Positions 42,798-51,208 of a DNA stretch of 64,000 nucleotides are shown here, piece after piece (the stretch's first letter is position 1; each line of letters begins with the position of its first letter). The notes beneath the pieces are model-generated. The model saw nothing but the letters and a program-made list of their open reading frames with translations, was not told the DNA's origin and ran no database searches. Position numbers and translations under genes: made by a program. The stretch is from NCBI GenBank assembly GCA_947501615.1, contig CANMWK010000013.1, positions 62,001-126,000 on the forward strand, written 5' to 3'. The stretch is from an uncultured Tenacibaculum sp. (GTDB taxonomy: Bacteria > Bacteroidota > Bacteroidia > Flavobacteriales > Flavobacteriaceae).

Positions 42798-44192
42798 ATG
42801 AAAAAAATGAAATCTATATTAAAAAAGACAACTTCGGTAATAGCACTAGCTATTTTACTAAATTCTTGTGGAGGTAAAGAAAAAAAAGAAGTTAAAACAG
42901 AGGTTAAAAAAGATGTAGTTGCTACAAATGGTTTAGCAATTGAAAAACAGCAGTTAACTTTTGGATTTATTAAACTAACAGATATGGCGCCTTTAGCTAT
43001 TGCTAAAGAGAAAGGATACTTTGAGGATGAAGGATTGTTTGTTTCTGTTGAAGCGCAGTCTAACTGGAAAAATGTTTTAGATAGGGTAATAGATGGGCAA
43101 TTAGATGGTTCTCATATGTTAGCAGGGCAACCTATTGCTGCCGGAGCTGGTTTTGGAAGACAAGCAGATTTAGTAACTACGTTTTCTATGGATTTAAATG
43201 GAAATGGTATTACTGTTTCTAATGATGTATGGTCTAAAATGAAACCTAATGTTCCAAAAGATGAAAAGGGAAAACCAATACATCCTATAAAGGCAGATGC
43301 ATTAAAACCAGTTATAAAACAATATAAAGAAGAGTTAAAAAAATCGTTTAAAATGGGGATGGTATTTCCTGTGTCTACTCACAATTACGAGATTCGTTAT
43401 TGGTTGGCAGCTTCAGGAATTCATCCAGGAATGTATACTAAAGATAATGTACAAGGGCAGATAGATGCTGAAGTTTTATTATCAGTTACACCACCACCAC
43501 AAATGCCAGCTACTTTAGAGTCGGGAACTATTTTTGGGTATTGTGTTGGAGAGCCATGGAATCAACAAGCAGTTTCTAAAGGTATTGGAGTACCAGTAAC
43601 TACGAACTACGATATCTGGAAAAATAATCCAGAAAAGGTTTTTGTAATGACTAAAAAGTTTATTGAAGAAAACCCAAATACAGCTACAGCAGTAACTAAA
43701 GCTTTAATTAGAGCAGGAAAATGGTTAGATGAACCTGAGAATAGAGCAGAAGCGGTTAAAATTTTATCTAAACCTCAGTATGTAGGAGCGCCTGAAGATG
43801 TATTAGCAAATTCAATGACAGGAACATTCGAATTTGAAAAAGGAGATAAAAGAGCAATGCCAGACTTCAATGTGTTTTATAAGTATAATGCTACTTATCC
43901 TTTTTACTCAGATGGAATTTGGTTTTTAACTCAAATGCGTCGTTGGGGGCAAATTCCTGAAACAAAACCAGCAGCATGGTATTCAGAAACGATTCAAAAA
44001 ATATACAGACCAGATATCTGGAAAAAAGCAGCAGCATTGTTAGTGAAAGAAGGTAAGATTCCAGCCTCTGATATTCCTGAAACAGACGGGTACAAACCAG
44101 CTACAACAGATTTTATTGATGGTAAAAAGTTTGATGCTAAAGATCCTTTAGGCTATATCAATAGTTTCTCAATAGGGAATAAAGACAAATAA
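42798..44192 (+). CDS. nrtA: nitrate ABC transporter substrate-binding lipoprotein
   Basis: This 464-aa periplasmic lipoprotein (C24 in LLNSC) belongs to the NrtA/CmpA family, which binds nitrate, nitrite or bicarbonate. Family marks are FGFIKLTDMAPLAIAKEKGYF at the N-terminus, the LDGSHMLAGQP and FPVSTHNYEIRYWLAASGI segments, and GYCVGEPWNQQAV. The ATG at 42798 gives a clean lipoprotein signal; an upstream TTG at 42723 does not. It is the first gene of nrtA-permease-ATPase-ATPase-porin. Nitrate rather than bicarbonate is inferred from nirBD and Mo-cofactor genes in the same window. Confidence 0.88.
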   Translation: MKKMKSILKKTTSVIALAILLNSCGGKEKKEVKTEVKKDVVATNGLAIEKQQLTFGFIKLTDMAPLAIAKEKGYFEDEGLFVSVEAQSNWKNVLDRVIDGQLDGSHMLAGQPIAAGAGFGRQADLVTTFSMDLNGNGITVSNDVWSKMKPNVPKDEKGKPIHPIKADALKPVIKQYKEELKKSFKMGMVFPVSTHNYEIRYWLAASGIHPGMYTKDNVQGQIDAEVLLSVTPPPQMPATLESGTIFGYCVGEPWNQQAVSKGIGVPVTTNYDIWKNNPEKVFVMTKKFIEENPNTATAVTKALIRAGKWLDEPENRAEAVKILSKPQYVGAPEDVLANSMTGTFEFEKGDKRAMPDFNVFYKYNATYPFYSDGIWFLTQMRRWGQIPETKPAAWYSETIQKIYRPDIWKKAAALLVKEGKIPASDIPETDGYKPATTDFIDGKKFDAKDPLGYINSFSIGNKDK

Positions 44193-44217
44193 AAAACAAA
44201 TCAAAAACATATAGATC

Positions 44218-45366
44218 ATGAAGCAAAGTGTAACAGTAAACCAACCAGCAGAGGCAAAATGGTTGAAAGCCTTAAAAAATATTTTAAGCAAAGTGAGTGT
44301 TAAAAAACCAACATTTAATCTCTCATCATTTGTTAAGAAATTTATTATACCTCTAGCTTCCATAGTTGTTTTTATAGGTGTTTGGTATCTTGGGGCTGAA
44401 GCTTTGAGACAAAGAGAAATTAATTATAGGTTAGAAACTACACTGGCAGATCAAGGAGAAGCTGCGGCTGCAGAATTAAAAGCATGCTTTGCTTCTAATA
44501 ATTCTACCTGTCAAACCAATACACTCCCTTCGCCAAGTATGGTATGGGCTTCTGTAATAACTTTGGTGAATGACTATTTTGTAATTAGAGAAGATAAAAT
44601 AGCTTTTAAAGAAAAAGTAGCACCGTTAAATGAAAAAATAAGACAGTTTAATAAAGAAAACGCAGCATTAATTAGTGAAGGAAAAGTAGCGAAGAAACAA
44701 TATATAGAGTACACAGGAAGAGCTTCTTTCATAGATATTGTCTTTACAAGTCTTAAAACTGTTTTTGCTGGTTTTTTATTAGCCTTATTTATAGCAGTGC
44801 CTATTGGAGTTGTTATTGGGTTAAGTGAGCAATTAAGAAATGCATTCAACTGGTTTATTCAAATTTTTAAACCAGTATCACCAGTAGTTTGGTATTTATT
44901 AGTATTTATGATAGTAAAAACATTGTTAATAGGCACTAGTTCCGATAATTCATTTGTGATTTCTTTTATCAGTGTCGGTTTATGTGCGATGTGGGCAACT
45001 TTAGTAAATACAGCTGTTGGGGTTTCTACAGTAGATAAAGATTATATTAACGTGGCTAAGGTTTTAAAATTGGGGCCATTACAAAAGGTGTTTAAGGTTA
45101 TTTTGCCATCTTCATTACCGCTAATTTTTACAGGTTTACGTATTACATTATCTGTAGCGTGGATGGTGTTAATTGCGATTGAATTATTAGCACAGAGCCC
45201 AGGTTTAGGTCTTTTCGTTTGGGAAGAATTCCAGAATGGAGCAAATGATTCAAATTCAAAAATAATCGTAGCAATGTTTGTTATTGGTATTATCGGTTTT
45301 CTTTTAGATAGAATTATGTTAACTATACAAAATATGGTGTCATTTAATAAAAGTGAAGGAATATAA
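44218..45366 (+). CDS. nrtB: nitrate ABC transporter permease
   Basis: This 382-aa inner-membrane permease has a first helix (about 40-58) then a long periplasmic segment (about 60-170) with two cysteines (CFASNNSTC) and a charged coiled part. The BPD_transp core (about 175-375) carries the EAA-type loop KVLKLGPLQKVFKVILPSSLP. NrtB proteins are usually about 280 aa; the extra length is the periplasmic insert. It starts 25 nt after nrtA. Confidence 0.85.
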   Translation: MKQSVTVNQPAEAKWLKALKNILSKVSVKKPTFNLSSFVKKFIIPLASIVVFIGVWYLGAEALRQREINYRLETTLADQGEAAAAELKACFASNNSTCQTNTLPSPSMVWASVITLVNDYFVIREDKIAFKEKVAPLNEKIRQFNKENAALISEGKVAKKQYIEYTGRASFIDIVFTSLKTVFAGFLLALFIAVPIGVVIGLSEQLRNAFNWFIQIFKPVSPVVWYLLVFMIVKTLLIGTSSDNSFVISFISVGLCAMWATLVNTAVGVSTVDKDYINVAKVLKLGPLQKVFKVILPSSLPLIFTGLRITLSVAWMVLIAIELLAQSPGLGLFVWEEFQNGANDSNSKIIVAMFVIGIIGFLLDRIMLTIQNMVSFNKSEGI

Positions 45367-45377
45367 AACGGTAAAAC

Positions 45378-46220
45378 ATGGCGTATTTAGAATTAAAAAA
45401 TATAAATAAAACTTACGGAGAAGGAGAGCGTGCCACAGAGGTTTTATCTGATATTAACTTATCAATAGAAGAAGGTGAATTTGTTGCTATTGTTGGTTTT
45501 ACGGGAAGTGGTAAAACAACATTAGTGAACTTAATAAACGGCTTATTAGAACCTTCATCTGGAGAAGTTTTATTTAAAGGCGAACCTGTAAAAGGAACAA
45601 GTCATGAACGAGGAGTTATTTTTCAAAATTATTCACTTTTACCTTGGTTATCAGTAGAGCAAAATGTACTAATGGCTGTTAAAGAAGCTTTTCCTAAAAG
45701 AGGAAAGGCAGTTTGGAAAAGAAAAGCAGCGCATTATATAGAAATGGTAGGATTAACTCCAGCAATAAATAAGTTACCTAAAGAATTATCGGGAGGTATG
45801 CGCCAGCGTGTAGCTGTAGCTCGTGCTTTAGCAATGAAGCCTGATATGATTATCATGGATGAACCTTTAGGTGCTCTAGATGCTTTAACAAGAGGTAATC
45901 TTCAAGATCAAATATTAAAGATTTGGGGTAAAGACAAAAGAACTGCATTGTTGATTACCAATGATGTTGATGAGGGAATTTACATGGCAGATCGAATTAT
46001 TCCTTTACGTCCGGGTCCAAACGCTACTTTAGGTCCAGAATTTAAAATAGATATTGAAAGACCAAGAGATAAAACAGATTTAAACGATAATCCTATATAT
46101 AAAAAGACTAGGAATGCTATTATAGAATATCTTATGGATATTGGTGAAGAGCGAAAATCAGAGCAACAAAATTCATATGTTTTGCCAGATTTGGAGCCAA
46201 AAAGTTTTGTTAGGTTATAA
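45378..46220 (+). CDS. nitrate ABC transporter ATPase 1
   Basis: This 280-aa ATPase has Walker A GFTGSGKTT (about 39-47), signature LSGGMRQRV, Walker B MIIMDEPLGALD and the D-loop. The H-loop reads LLITNDVDEG: Asn195 stands where the catalytic-switch His normally is. The C-terminal tail (about 250-280) lacks a second domain, so it is NrtD-like in size rather than NrtC. It follows the permease gene by 11 nt and precedes a second ATPase by 14 nt, so the two probably form a heterodimer with unequal sites. Confidence 0.85.
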   Translation: MAYLELKNINKTYGEGERATEVLSDINLSIEEGEFVAIVGFTGSGKTTLVNLINGLLEPSSGEVLFKGEPVKGTSHERGVIFQNYSLLPWLSVEQNVLMAVKEAFPKRGKAVWKRKAAHYIEMVGLTPAINKLPKELSGGMRQRVAVARALAMKPDMIIMDEPLGALDALTRGNLQDQILKIWGKDKRTALLITNDVDEGIYMADRIIPLRPGPNATLGPEFKIDIERPRDKTDLNDNPIYKKTRNAIIEYLMDIGEERKSEQQNSYVLPDLEPKSFVRL

Positions 46221-46234
46221 TAAAAAAAATTAAA

Positions 46235-47062
46235 ATGAGTATATTGGAAGCAGAAACAAATGTGATCACTCAAAGTGCCCCCGAGATTGTAACCAAAGAA
46301 TTGATGTTGGATCTTAAAAATCTTAAGAAGGTATATCCAACACCTAAAGGAGATTATGTTGTTCTAGAAGATTTAAACCTTCAAATAATGAAAGAAGAGT
46401 TTGTTACCATTATCGGTCATTCTGGTTGTGGTAAGACGACAATGCTTTCTATGATTGCTGGTTTAAATGAAATTACAGGAGGAAGTATTTCAGTACTTGG
46501 AAAACCTATTAAAGGTCCTGGACCCGATAGAGGAGTAATTTTTCAAGCCCCTAGTTTAATGCCTTGGATGACATCATTACAAAATGTGTTATTAGGTGTG
46601 AATCAGGTGTTTCCTCATGCTACTAAGAAACAACGTAATGATATTGCAAAGTACTATTTGCAAAAAGTAGGTTTAGAAGATGCTTTTTACAAGAAAGCAA
46701 ATGAACTATCTCAAGGAATGCAACAGCGAGTTGGTATCGCAAGAGCATTTGCAATTAAACCTAAAGTTTTACTGCTAGATGAACCTTTTGGAATGTTAGA
46801 CTCTTTAACTAGAGGTGAATTGCAAGATATTTTAATTGAAATTTGGAACAAAGAAAAAATTACTGCTGTTATGATTACTCACGATGTAGATGAGGCTATT
46901 TTTTTAGCTGACAGAGTAGTGATGATGACTAGTGGTCCTAAGGCAAAAATTGGGGATATTTTAGAAATTGATTTTGAAAGGCCAAGAACAAGAAAAAAAG
47001 TATTAGAACACAACGATTATTATAAATATAGAAAACATTTAATTGATTTTTTAGAACATTAA
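46235..47062 (+). CDS. nitrate ABC transporter ATPase 2
   Basis: This 275-aa ATPase carries Walker A GHSGCGKTT, signature LSQGMQQRV, Walker B VLLLDEPFGMLD and a normal H-loop, MITHDVDEA. It resembles NrtD. With the preceding ATPase, whose H-loop His is missing, it would power NrtB, and it should supply the complete catalytic site. The porin gene follows 12 nt later. Confidence 0.88.
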   Translation: MSILEAETNVITQSAPEIVTKELMLDLKNLKKVYPTPKGDYVVLEDLNLQIMKEEFVTIIGHSGCGKTTMLSMIAGLNEITGGSISVLGKPIKGPGPDRGVIFQAPSLMPWMTSLQNVLLGVNQVFPHATKKQRNDIAKYYLQKVGLEDAFYKKANELSQGMQQRVGIARAFAIKPKVLLLDEPFGMLDSLTRGELQDILIEIWNKEKITAVMITHDVDEAIFLADRVVMMTSGPKAKIGDILEIDFERPRTRKKVLEHNDYYKYRKHLIDFLEH

Positions 47063-47074
47063 AACTGAATAAGT

Positions 47075-48337
47075 ATGAAAAACAAACTATTAGTATTAGG
47101 TGTATTATTTACGAGCTTTAGTCAGCTTGTTTATTCACAATTTACTTTAGAAGGTGAATTTAGACCACGAACAGAGTTATTTGGAAATGGGTTTAATTAT
47201 AGATACCAACCTGCTACAGCTACTCCAGCAGGAAACTTGTCAGGTCGTGAAGGTACTACAGCTTATTTAGGGACTTCAGTAAGAGCTGCGTTAAAAGCAA
47301 AATATGCTACTGAAACATATCAAGTATACATGAGTGTACAAGAAGTATTTCAGTTTGGAGATAGACGACAAATCTCTGCTGCTGGAAATGGTAATTTTAG
47401 AGTTCAAGAGGCTTGGGTAGATATTAGATTATCAGATAAATGGAGATTTAAATTTGGTAGACAACCTTTATCTTATGATGATCAAAGAATTCTTGGAGGT
47501 TTGGCATGGGCACAACAAGCGAGAACACATGATGTGGGAATTCTAAAATTTAAGGATAGTGGATTCTCTTTAGATGCGGGTTATTCATTAAACACGAACG
47601 GAGGTAATGTTTTTAATACAGCAGCTTTATTTACTTACAGAGAATTAGCATTTATTCATGCAAATAAAAAATTTGGAAATGTAAGCTTGAGTGCATTATT
47701 ATTAGGAAATGTGTTTCAGGATGGTACTGAAAATAAAGCAGGTTTATTTACTGGAGGTATTCATGCAAAAGGAAGCTTTGGTAAATTTGGTTTATCAGCT
47801 AATGCTTATTTACAAGACGGAGATAGAGTTTCAGGAGTAAATGATATACCAGTAGAAGGTGCATATTTATTAGGTTTAGATGCTACTTATAAAGTGTCAG
47901 ATAAAGTTACAATACTTGCAGGAGGAGAAATAATTTCTGGTGCGGGTGATAATGGTCCAGGTTTTTTCCCTTTATATGGTACAAATCATAAATTTAATGG
48001 TTTAATGGATCGATTTTATGTTGGGAACCATGCAATAGGTAGAGGTTTAGTAGATTTAAATTTAGGTGCTAAATTTAAGTTAGGAAAAGGGTATAATTTA
48101 ACATTGAAAGGACATAATTTTACTGAAGAGTCTGGTGCAGGAAATTCATTGGGTCAAGAGGTAGACTTAGTGTTAGCAAAAGGGTTTAAAGGATTTAAAT
48201 TAGTTGCAGGTTATTCACAATTCTTTGAAAGTGATGATTTCCCTAATCCAGCTGGGAATCCTGAAGCTAAAAGTTTCCAAAACTGGGCTTGGGCAATGTT
48301 AGTTTTTAAACCTAAATTTTTAAATGGTGCTAAATAA
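47075..48337 (+). CDS. alginate-export-family outer-membrane porin
   Basis: This 420-aa protein has a signal peptide (1-21, ending VYSQ) and an alginate_exp-type barrel: FTLEGEFRPRTELFGNGFNY, WRFKFGRQPLSYDDQRILGG, and alternating strands to the end. It is the last gene of the nrt operon, so it is more likely a nitrate/nitrite-permeable porin than an alginate exporter. No alginate genes are present. The start follows the second ATPase stop by 12 nt. Confidence 0.85.
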   Translation: MKNKLLVLGVLFTSFSQLVYSQFTLEGEFRPRTELFGNGFNYRYQPATATPAGNLSGREGTTAYLGTSVRAALKAKYATETYQVYMSVQEVFQFGDRRQISAAGNGNFRVQEAWVDIRLSDKWRFKFGRQPLSYDDQRILGGLAWAQQARTHDVGILKFKDSGFSLDAGYSLNTNGGNVFNTAALFTYRELAFIHANKKFGNVSLSALLLGNVFQDGTENKAGLFTGGIHAKGSFGKFGLSANAYLQDGDRVSGVNDIPVEGAYLLGLDATYKVSDKVTILAGGEIISGAGDNGPGFFPLYGTNHKFNGLMDRFYVGNHAIGRGLVDLNLGAKFKLGKGYNLTLKGHNFTEESGAGNSLGQEVDLVLAKGFKGFKLVAGYSQFFESDDFPNPAGNPEAKSFQNWAWAMLVFKPKFLNGAK

Positions 48338-48409
48338 TAGTACCATACTTTTAATTGAAATCAATGATTATTTAGATTAGATAATTTGATTTATATGTTT
48401 TGGATTAAG

Positions 48410-48444
48410 GAGAGATTACTCATTTAGAGTAGTCTCTTTTTTTG
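48410..48444 (+). terminator. nrt operon terminator
   Basis: AGAGATTACTC (48411-48421) and GAGTAGTCTCT (48427-48437) form an 11-bp stem with one G-U pair, a 5-nt loop and a T8 run. It lies 73 nt after the porin stop. Confidence 0.85.
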
Positions 48445-49137
48445 TTTAAAGTTTTTTCGTTAAGATTTTAAATGATATGAACAAGTTATTATATCAAAAA
48501 AGCCTTAGTGCATGATAAAAAAATATATTTTTAGTGTATGTATCTAAAAATCAAAACCTTATTTAGGGAAAGATTTATCATGTCAACCTCGATCATTATT
48601 GAATTTAAAAGCTTTTAAATGAAGATAGCTTACGAGGTAAGTCGAGAGGTTTTCATTAAAATTTCTAACAATAACAAGGTCTCGACTGCGCTCGACCTGA
48701 CAACGAAAAATTATTTTTAAGTTTTTGTCGTGTACTAAACAAAAAAAGCAAATTGTATTTTTTTTGAAATTATGATACTTAAATTTTTTAAGTTTTTTGT
48801 AAAGTGTATTGGATTTTAGAGTTAATTTAAAAAAAGATAAGGTTTGTTAAGGAATCATTAAAAAGGAGGTTTTAATTCTGTTTTTTTTAATTTGTTATTT
48901 TTTTGTTAATATTTTTTTTGACTTAAAAATAAAATTTAACATTTCTTTTTTTTAACCTAAAGATTTGTTTGTTAGTTATTTATGTTTTTGTTTGTGTGAA
49001 TTTTGATCTTATTATTTAGAATATAATTCTATTTATTTCTTTTTTTTTAAAGTTGATTATTTACAGTTTTGTAATATAAATTATTGAATTTTAACATAAC
49101 CATTAGAAATAATTTAAACCAATTCAAAACCCTTTTT
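48445..49137. other. 693-bp intergenic region before the astacin gene
   Basis: No credible gene. A repeat-like element lies at 48581-48702. The rest, especially 48760-49130, is an unusually T-rich plus strand with poly-T runs of 8-9, possibly leader/promoter DNA for the protease gene. I see no clear TAnnTTTG element. Confidence 0.5.
48581..48702. repeat. REP/MITE-like intergenic element
   Basis: The element begins TGTCAACCTCGA and ends with CTCGACTGCGCTCGACCTGACA-type sequence read to 48702, giving imperfect inverted termini (TGTCA...TGACA). GTCGAGA (48641-48647) and TCTCGAC (48680-48686) can pair internally. It is much richer in G+C than its flanks. From memory, elements with this CTCGACTGCGCTCGA core are widespread between genes in flavobacteria. 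No ORF. Confidence 0.6.
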
Positions 49138-50298
49138 ATGAAAAACTTTAAACTTCCAATGGTAGCTTTAGCTACGTCATTATTAATTTTTTCTTGTCAG
49201 AATAAAGATTCTGAAGATTTAAATGAAGTTATTCCACAAGAAACAGCTACAATTAAAGCAGAAGAAGCATTTCCTGCTTTAAGCGGTACAACAGAAACGC
49301 TTTACTACGGAACGAGTAAAATGAATGTCGAAAAAGTTAACGACATGTATGTGTTAGATGGAGATATCCTTTTTGATGCTAATCAATTAACTCAATCACC
49401 TTCAGAAGTTGGAGCTCCCTCTCCAATAGAAACTTTAGGGCGTTCTGTAGGTAGAACTGGTGGTAGATGGAGAAATAATACTGTACACTATAGTATAGAA
49501 TCTTCACTAGCAAATCAAAGACGTGTTACAGATGCAATAGCGCATTGGGAAAGAAATACGGCTTTAAGATTTGTGCCAAGAACAAACCAATCTGACTACA
49601 TCTATTTTAGAACTGGTTCTGGATGTTCTTCTTTTGTAGGTAGAAGAGGTGGTCGTCAGGATATTAATTTAGCAACTGGATGTACAACCGGTAATACAAT
49701 TCACGAGATTGGTCATGCAGTAGGTTTATGGCATGAGCAAAGCAGAAAAGATAGAGATACTTACGTTAATATTAATTTTGAAAATATCGTTGATGGTCGT
49801 TCTTTTAACTTCCAAACATATGTTCAACAAGGAAACGACGGTAACGAATACACTTCTGCTTTAGACTTTGGTTCGATTATGATGTACGGACCAACATTCT
49901 TTTCTAAAAATGGTAAAGCAACAATCGAAAAGAAAGATGGTTCTTCATACACAGTGCAAAGAGACGGTTTATCAGCTGGAGATATACAAGGAATTAATAG
50001 AATGTATCCACCATCAACTAGTGGTGTAAATTGTAACGGTGTTGCGGCTTATGTGAATGGAAGAAGTTACGCTATTGGTTCTCGTGTTATATTCCAAGGA
50101 TCTTTATATGAAAGAGTATCTGGAGGTTGGAATAACTTAGGAGTATGTGGAACTGCACCAAGTACAGATATTTGTAGTGGTGTTGCAGCTTATGTAAGTG
50201 GAAGAAGCTATGCTGTTGGTTCTCGTGTAACTTTCCAAGGATCTTTATATGAAAGAGTATCTGGAGGTTGGAACAACTTAGGAAGTTGTGGATCTTAA
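49138..50298 (+). CDS. astacin-family (M12A) metalloprotease lipoprotein
   Basis: This 386-aa lipoprotein (lipobox IFSC) has a propeptide-like stretch (about 22-95), then an astacin zinc protease domain (about 97-295). The zinc site HEIGHAVGLWHE spans 189-200 (H189, E190, H193, H199) with the Met-turn SIMMYG. Two near-identical ~40-aa modules follow (about 298-340 and 346-386; AAYVNGRSYAIGSRV, LYERVSGGWNNLG), like small carbohydrate-binding/ChW-type repeats with paired cysteines. The ATG at 49138 gives the lipoprotein signal. It is surrounded by nitrate genes but has no obvious link to them. Confidence 0.85.
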   Translation: MKNFKLPMVALATSLLIFSCQNKDSEDLNEVIPQETATIKAEEAFPALSGTTETLYYGTSKMNVEKVNDMYVLDGDILFDANQLTQSPSEVGAPSPIETLGRSVGRTGGRWRNNTVHYSIESSLANQRRVTDAIAHWERNTALRFVPRTNQSDYIYFRTGSGCSSFVGRRGGRQDINLATGCTTGNTIHEIGHAVGLWHEQSRKDRDTYVNINFENIVDGRSFNFQTYVQQGNDGNEYTSALDFGSIMMYGPTFFSKNGKATIEKKDGSSYTVQRDGLSAGDIQGINRMYPPSTSGVNCNGVAAYVNGRSYAIGSRVIFQGSLYERVSGGWNNLGVCGTAPSTDICSGVAAYVSGRSYAVGSRVTFQGSLYERVSGGWNNLGSCGS

Positions 50299-50360
50299 TA
50301 CTAGAAAGTAAAAGTAGGTAAAAACCCTTTATCTCAATCCCTAATTATTAAAATGGATTA

Positions 50361-50390
50361 AGGTTGTTCGATAAGAACAACCTTTTTCTT
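50361..50390. terminator. terminator between astacin and response-regulator genes
   Basis: AGGTTGTTC (50361-50369) and GAACAACCT (50375-50383) form a 9-bp perfect stem with a 5-nt loop and T-rich end, between convergent genes. Confidence 0.85.
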
Positions 50391-50391
50391 T

Positions 50392-51069
50392 TTATATAAG
50401 GTTAAACATATTGGCTTTTTGGTTTAGCTCCATAATATTTTTAACATTCAATTTTTTCATCAAATTAAAGCGATGTACTTCTACAGTTCTTTTACTAATG
50501 TTTAATTCTTCAGCGATATCTTTATTATTCTTTAATTGTAGTACTAGATTAAGAATTTGTGTTTCTCTTTTTGTTAATTTAAAAGGGTTGTCTAATTTGT
50601 TATTTGTAATAGCTTGATTAGTTTTTACAACTTTACCATTAACAAAATTATTCATAATTATGTCAGAAACATCCCCAGAAAAATACTTGTCGCCAAGAGC
50701 AATTTTATGTAAAGCTTTTAAAAATTCTTCTTTACTAGACCCTTTTAATAAATAACCATCTGCACCTGCCTGAATAGATTGTACTACATATTCTTCAGAG
50801 TCATGCATAGATAAGACTAAAGTTTTTATTGGTTTTTCAGAGTACTCATTTTTTAATATATTAACTAATTCAATACCTGTCATTTCAGGCATACGAATAT
50901 CAACAATAAGTACTACTGGTTTTTGTATTGTTTTCACAATTTCCAGAGCATCTTTTCCATTCGAAGCTTCATTGATAACTTGTATATCTTTTTGATCTTC
51001 TAATAATGCTCTAATTCCATCTCGAACAAGCACATGATCGTCTACTAAAATAACATTAATGTTTTCCAT
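50392..51069 (-). CDS. NarL/FixJ-type response regulator
   Basis: This 225-aa regulator has a receiver domain (1-120: acidic pair D10-D11, phosphoacceptor D57 in LIVDIRMPEMTG, K at about 110) and a LuxR-type helix-turn-helix (about 155-218: LTKRETQILNLVLQLKNNKDIAEELNISKRTVEVH). Its likely partner is the P-box histidine kinase at 58026-59834, of the HisKA_3 class that pairs with NarL-type regulators. They are separated only by the 2193-aa surface-protein gene on the same strand. Candidate targets are the nrt and nir promoters. Confidence 0.85.
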   Translation of the reverse strand: MENINVILVDDHVLVRDGIRALLEDQKDIQVINEASNGKDALEIVKTIQKPVVLIVDIRMPEMTGIELVNILKNEYSEKPIKTLVLSMHDSEEYVVQSIQAGADGYLLKGSSKEEFLKALHKIALGDKYFSGDVSDIIMNNFVNGKVVKTNQAITNNKLDNPFKLTKRETQILNLVLQLKNNKDIAEELNISKRTVEVHRFNLMKKLNVKNIMELNQKANMFNLI

Positions 51070-51208
51070 AGATTTATTAAATATTAAGCAAATATACTTA
51101 GAAACAATCTAAGTACGTAGTAAGTTTTTTAAGTATTCTTGTTAAAAAACAAAGGTCACCTAATATGAGATGACCTTTGATTTTAGAATTTTTAAGAATT
51201 AAAAACGA

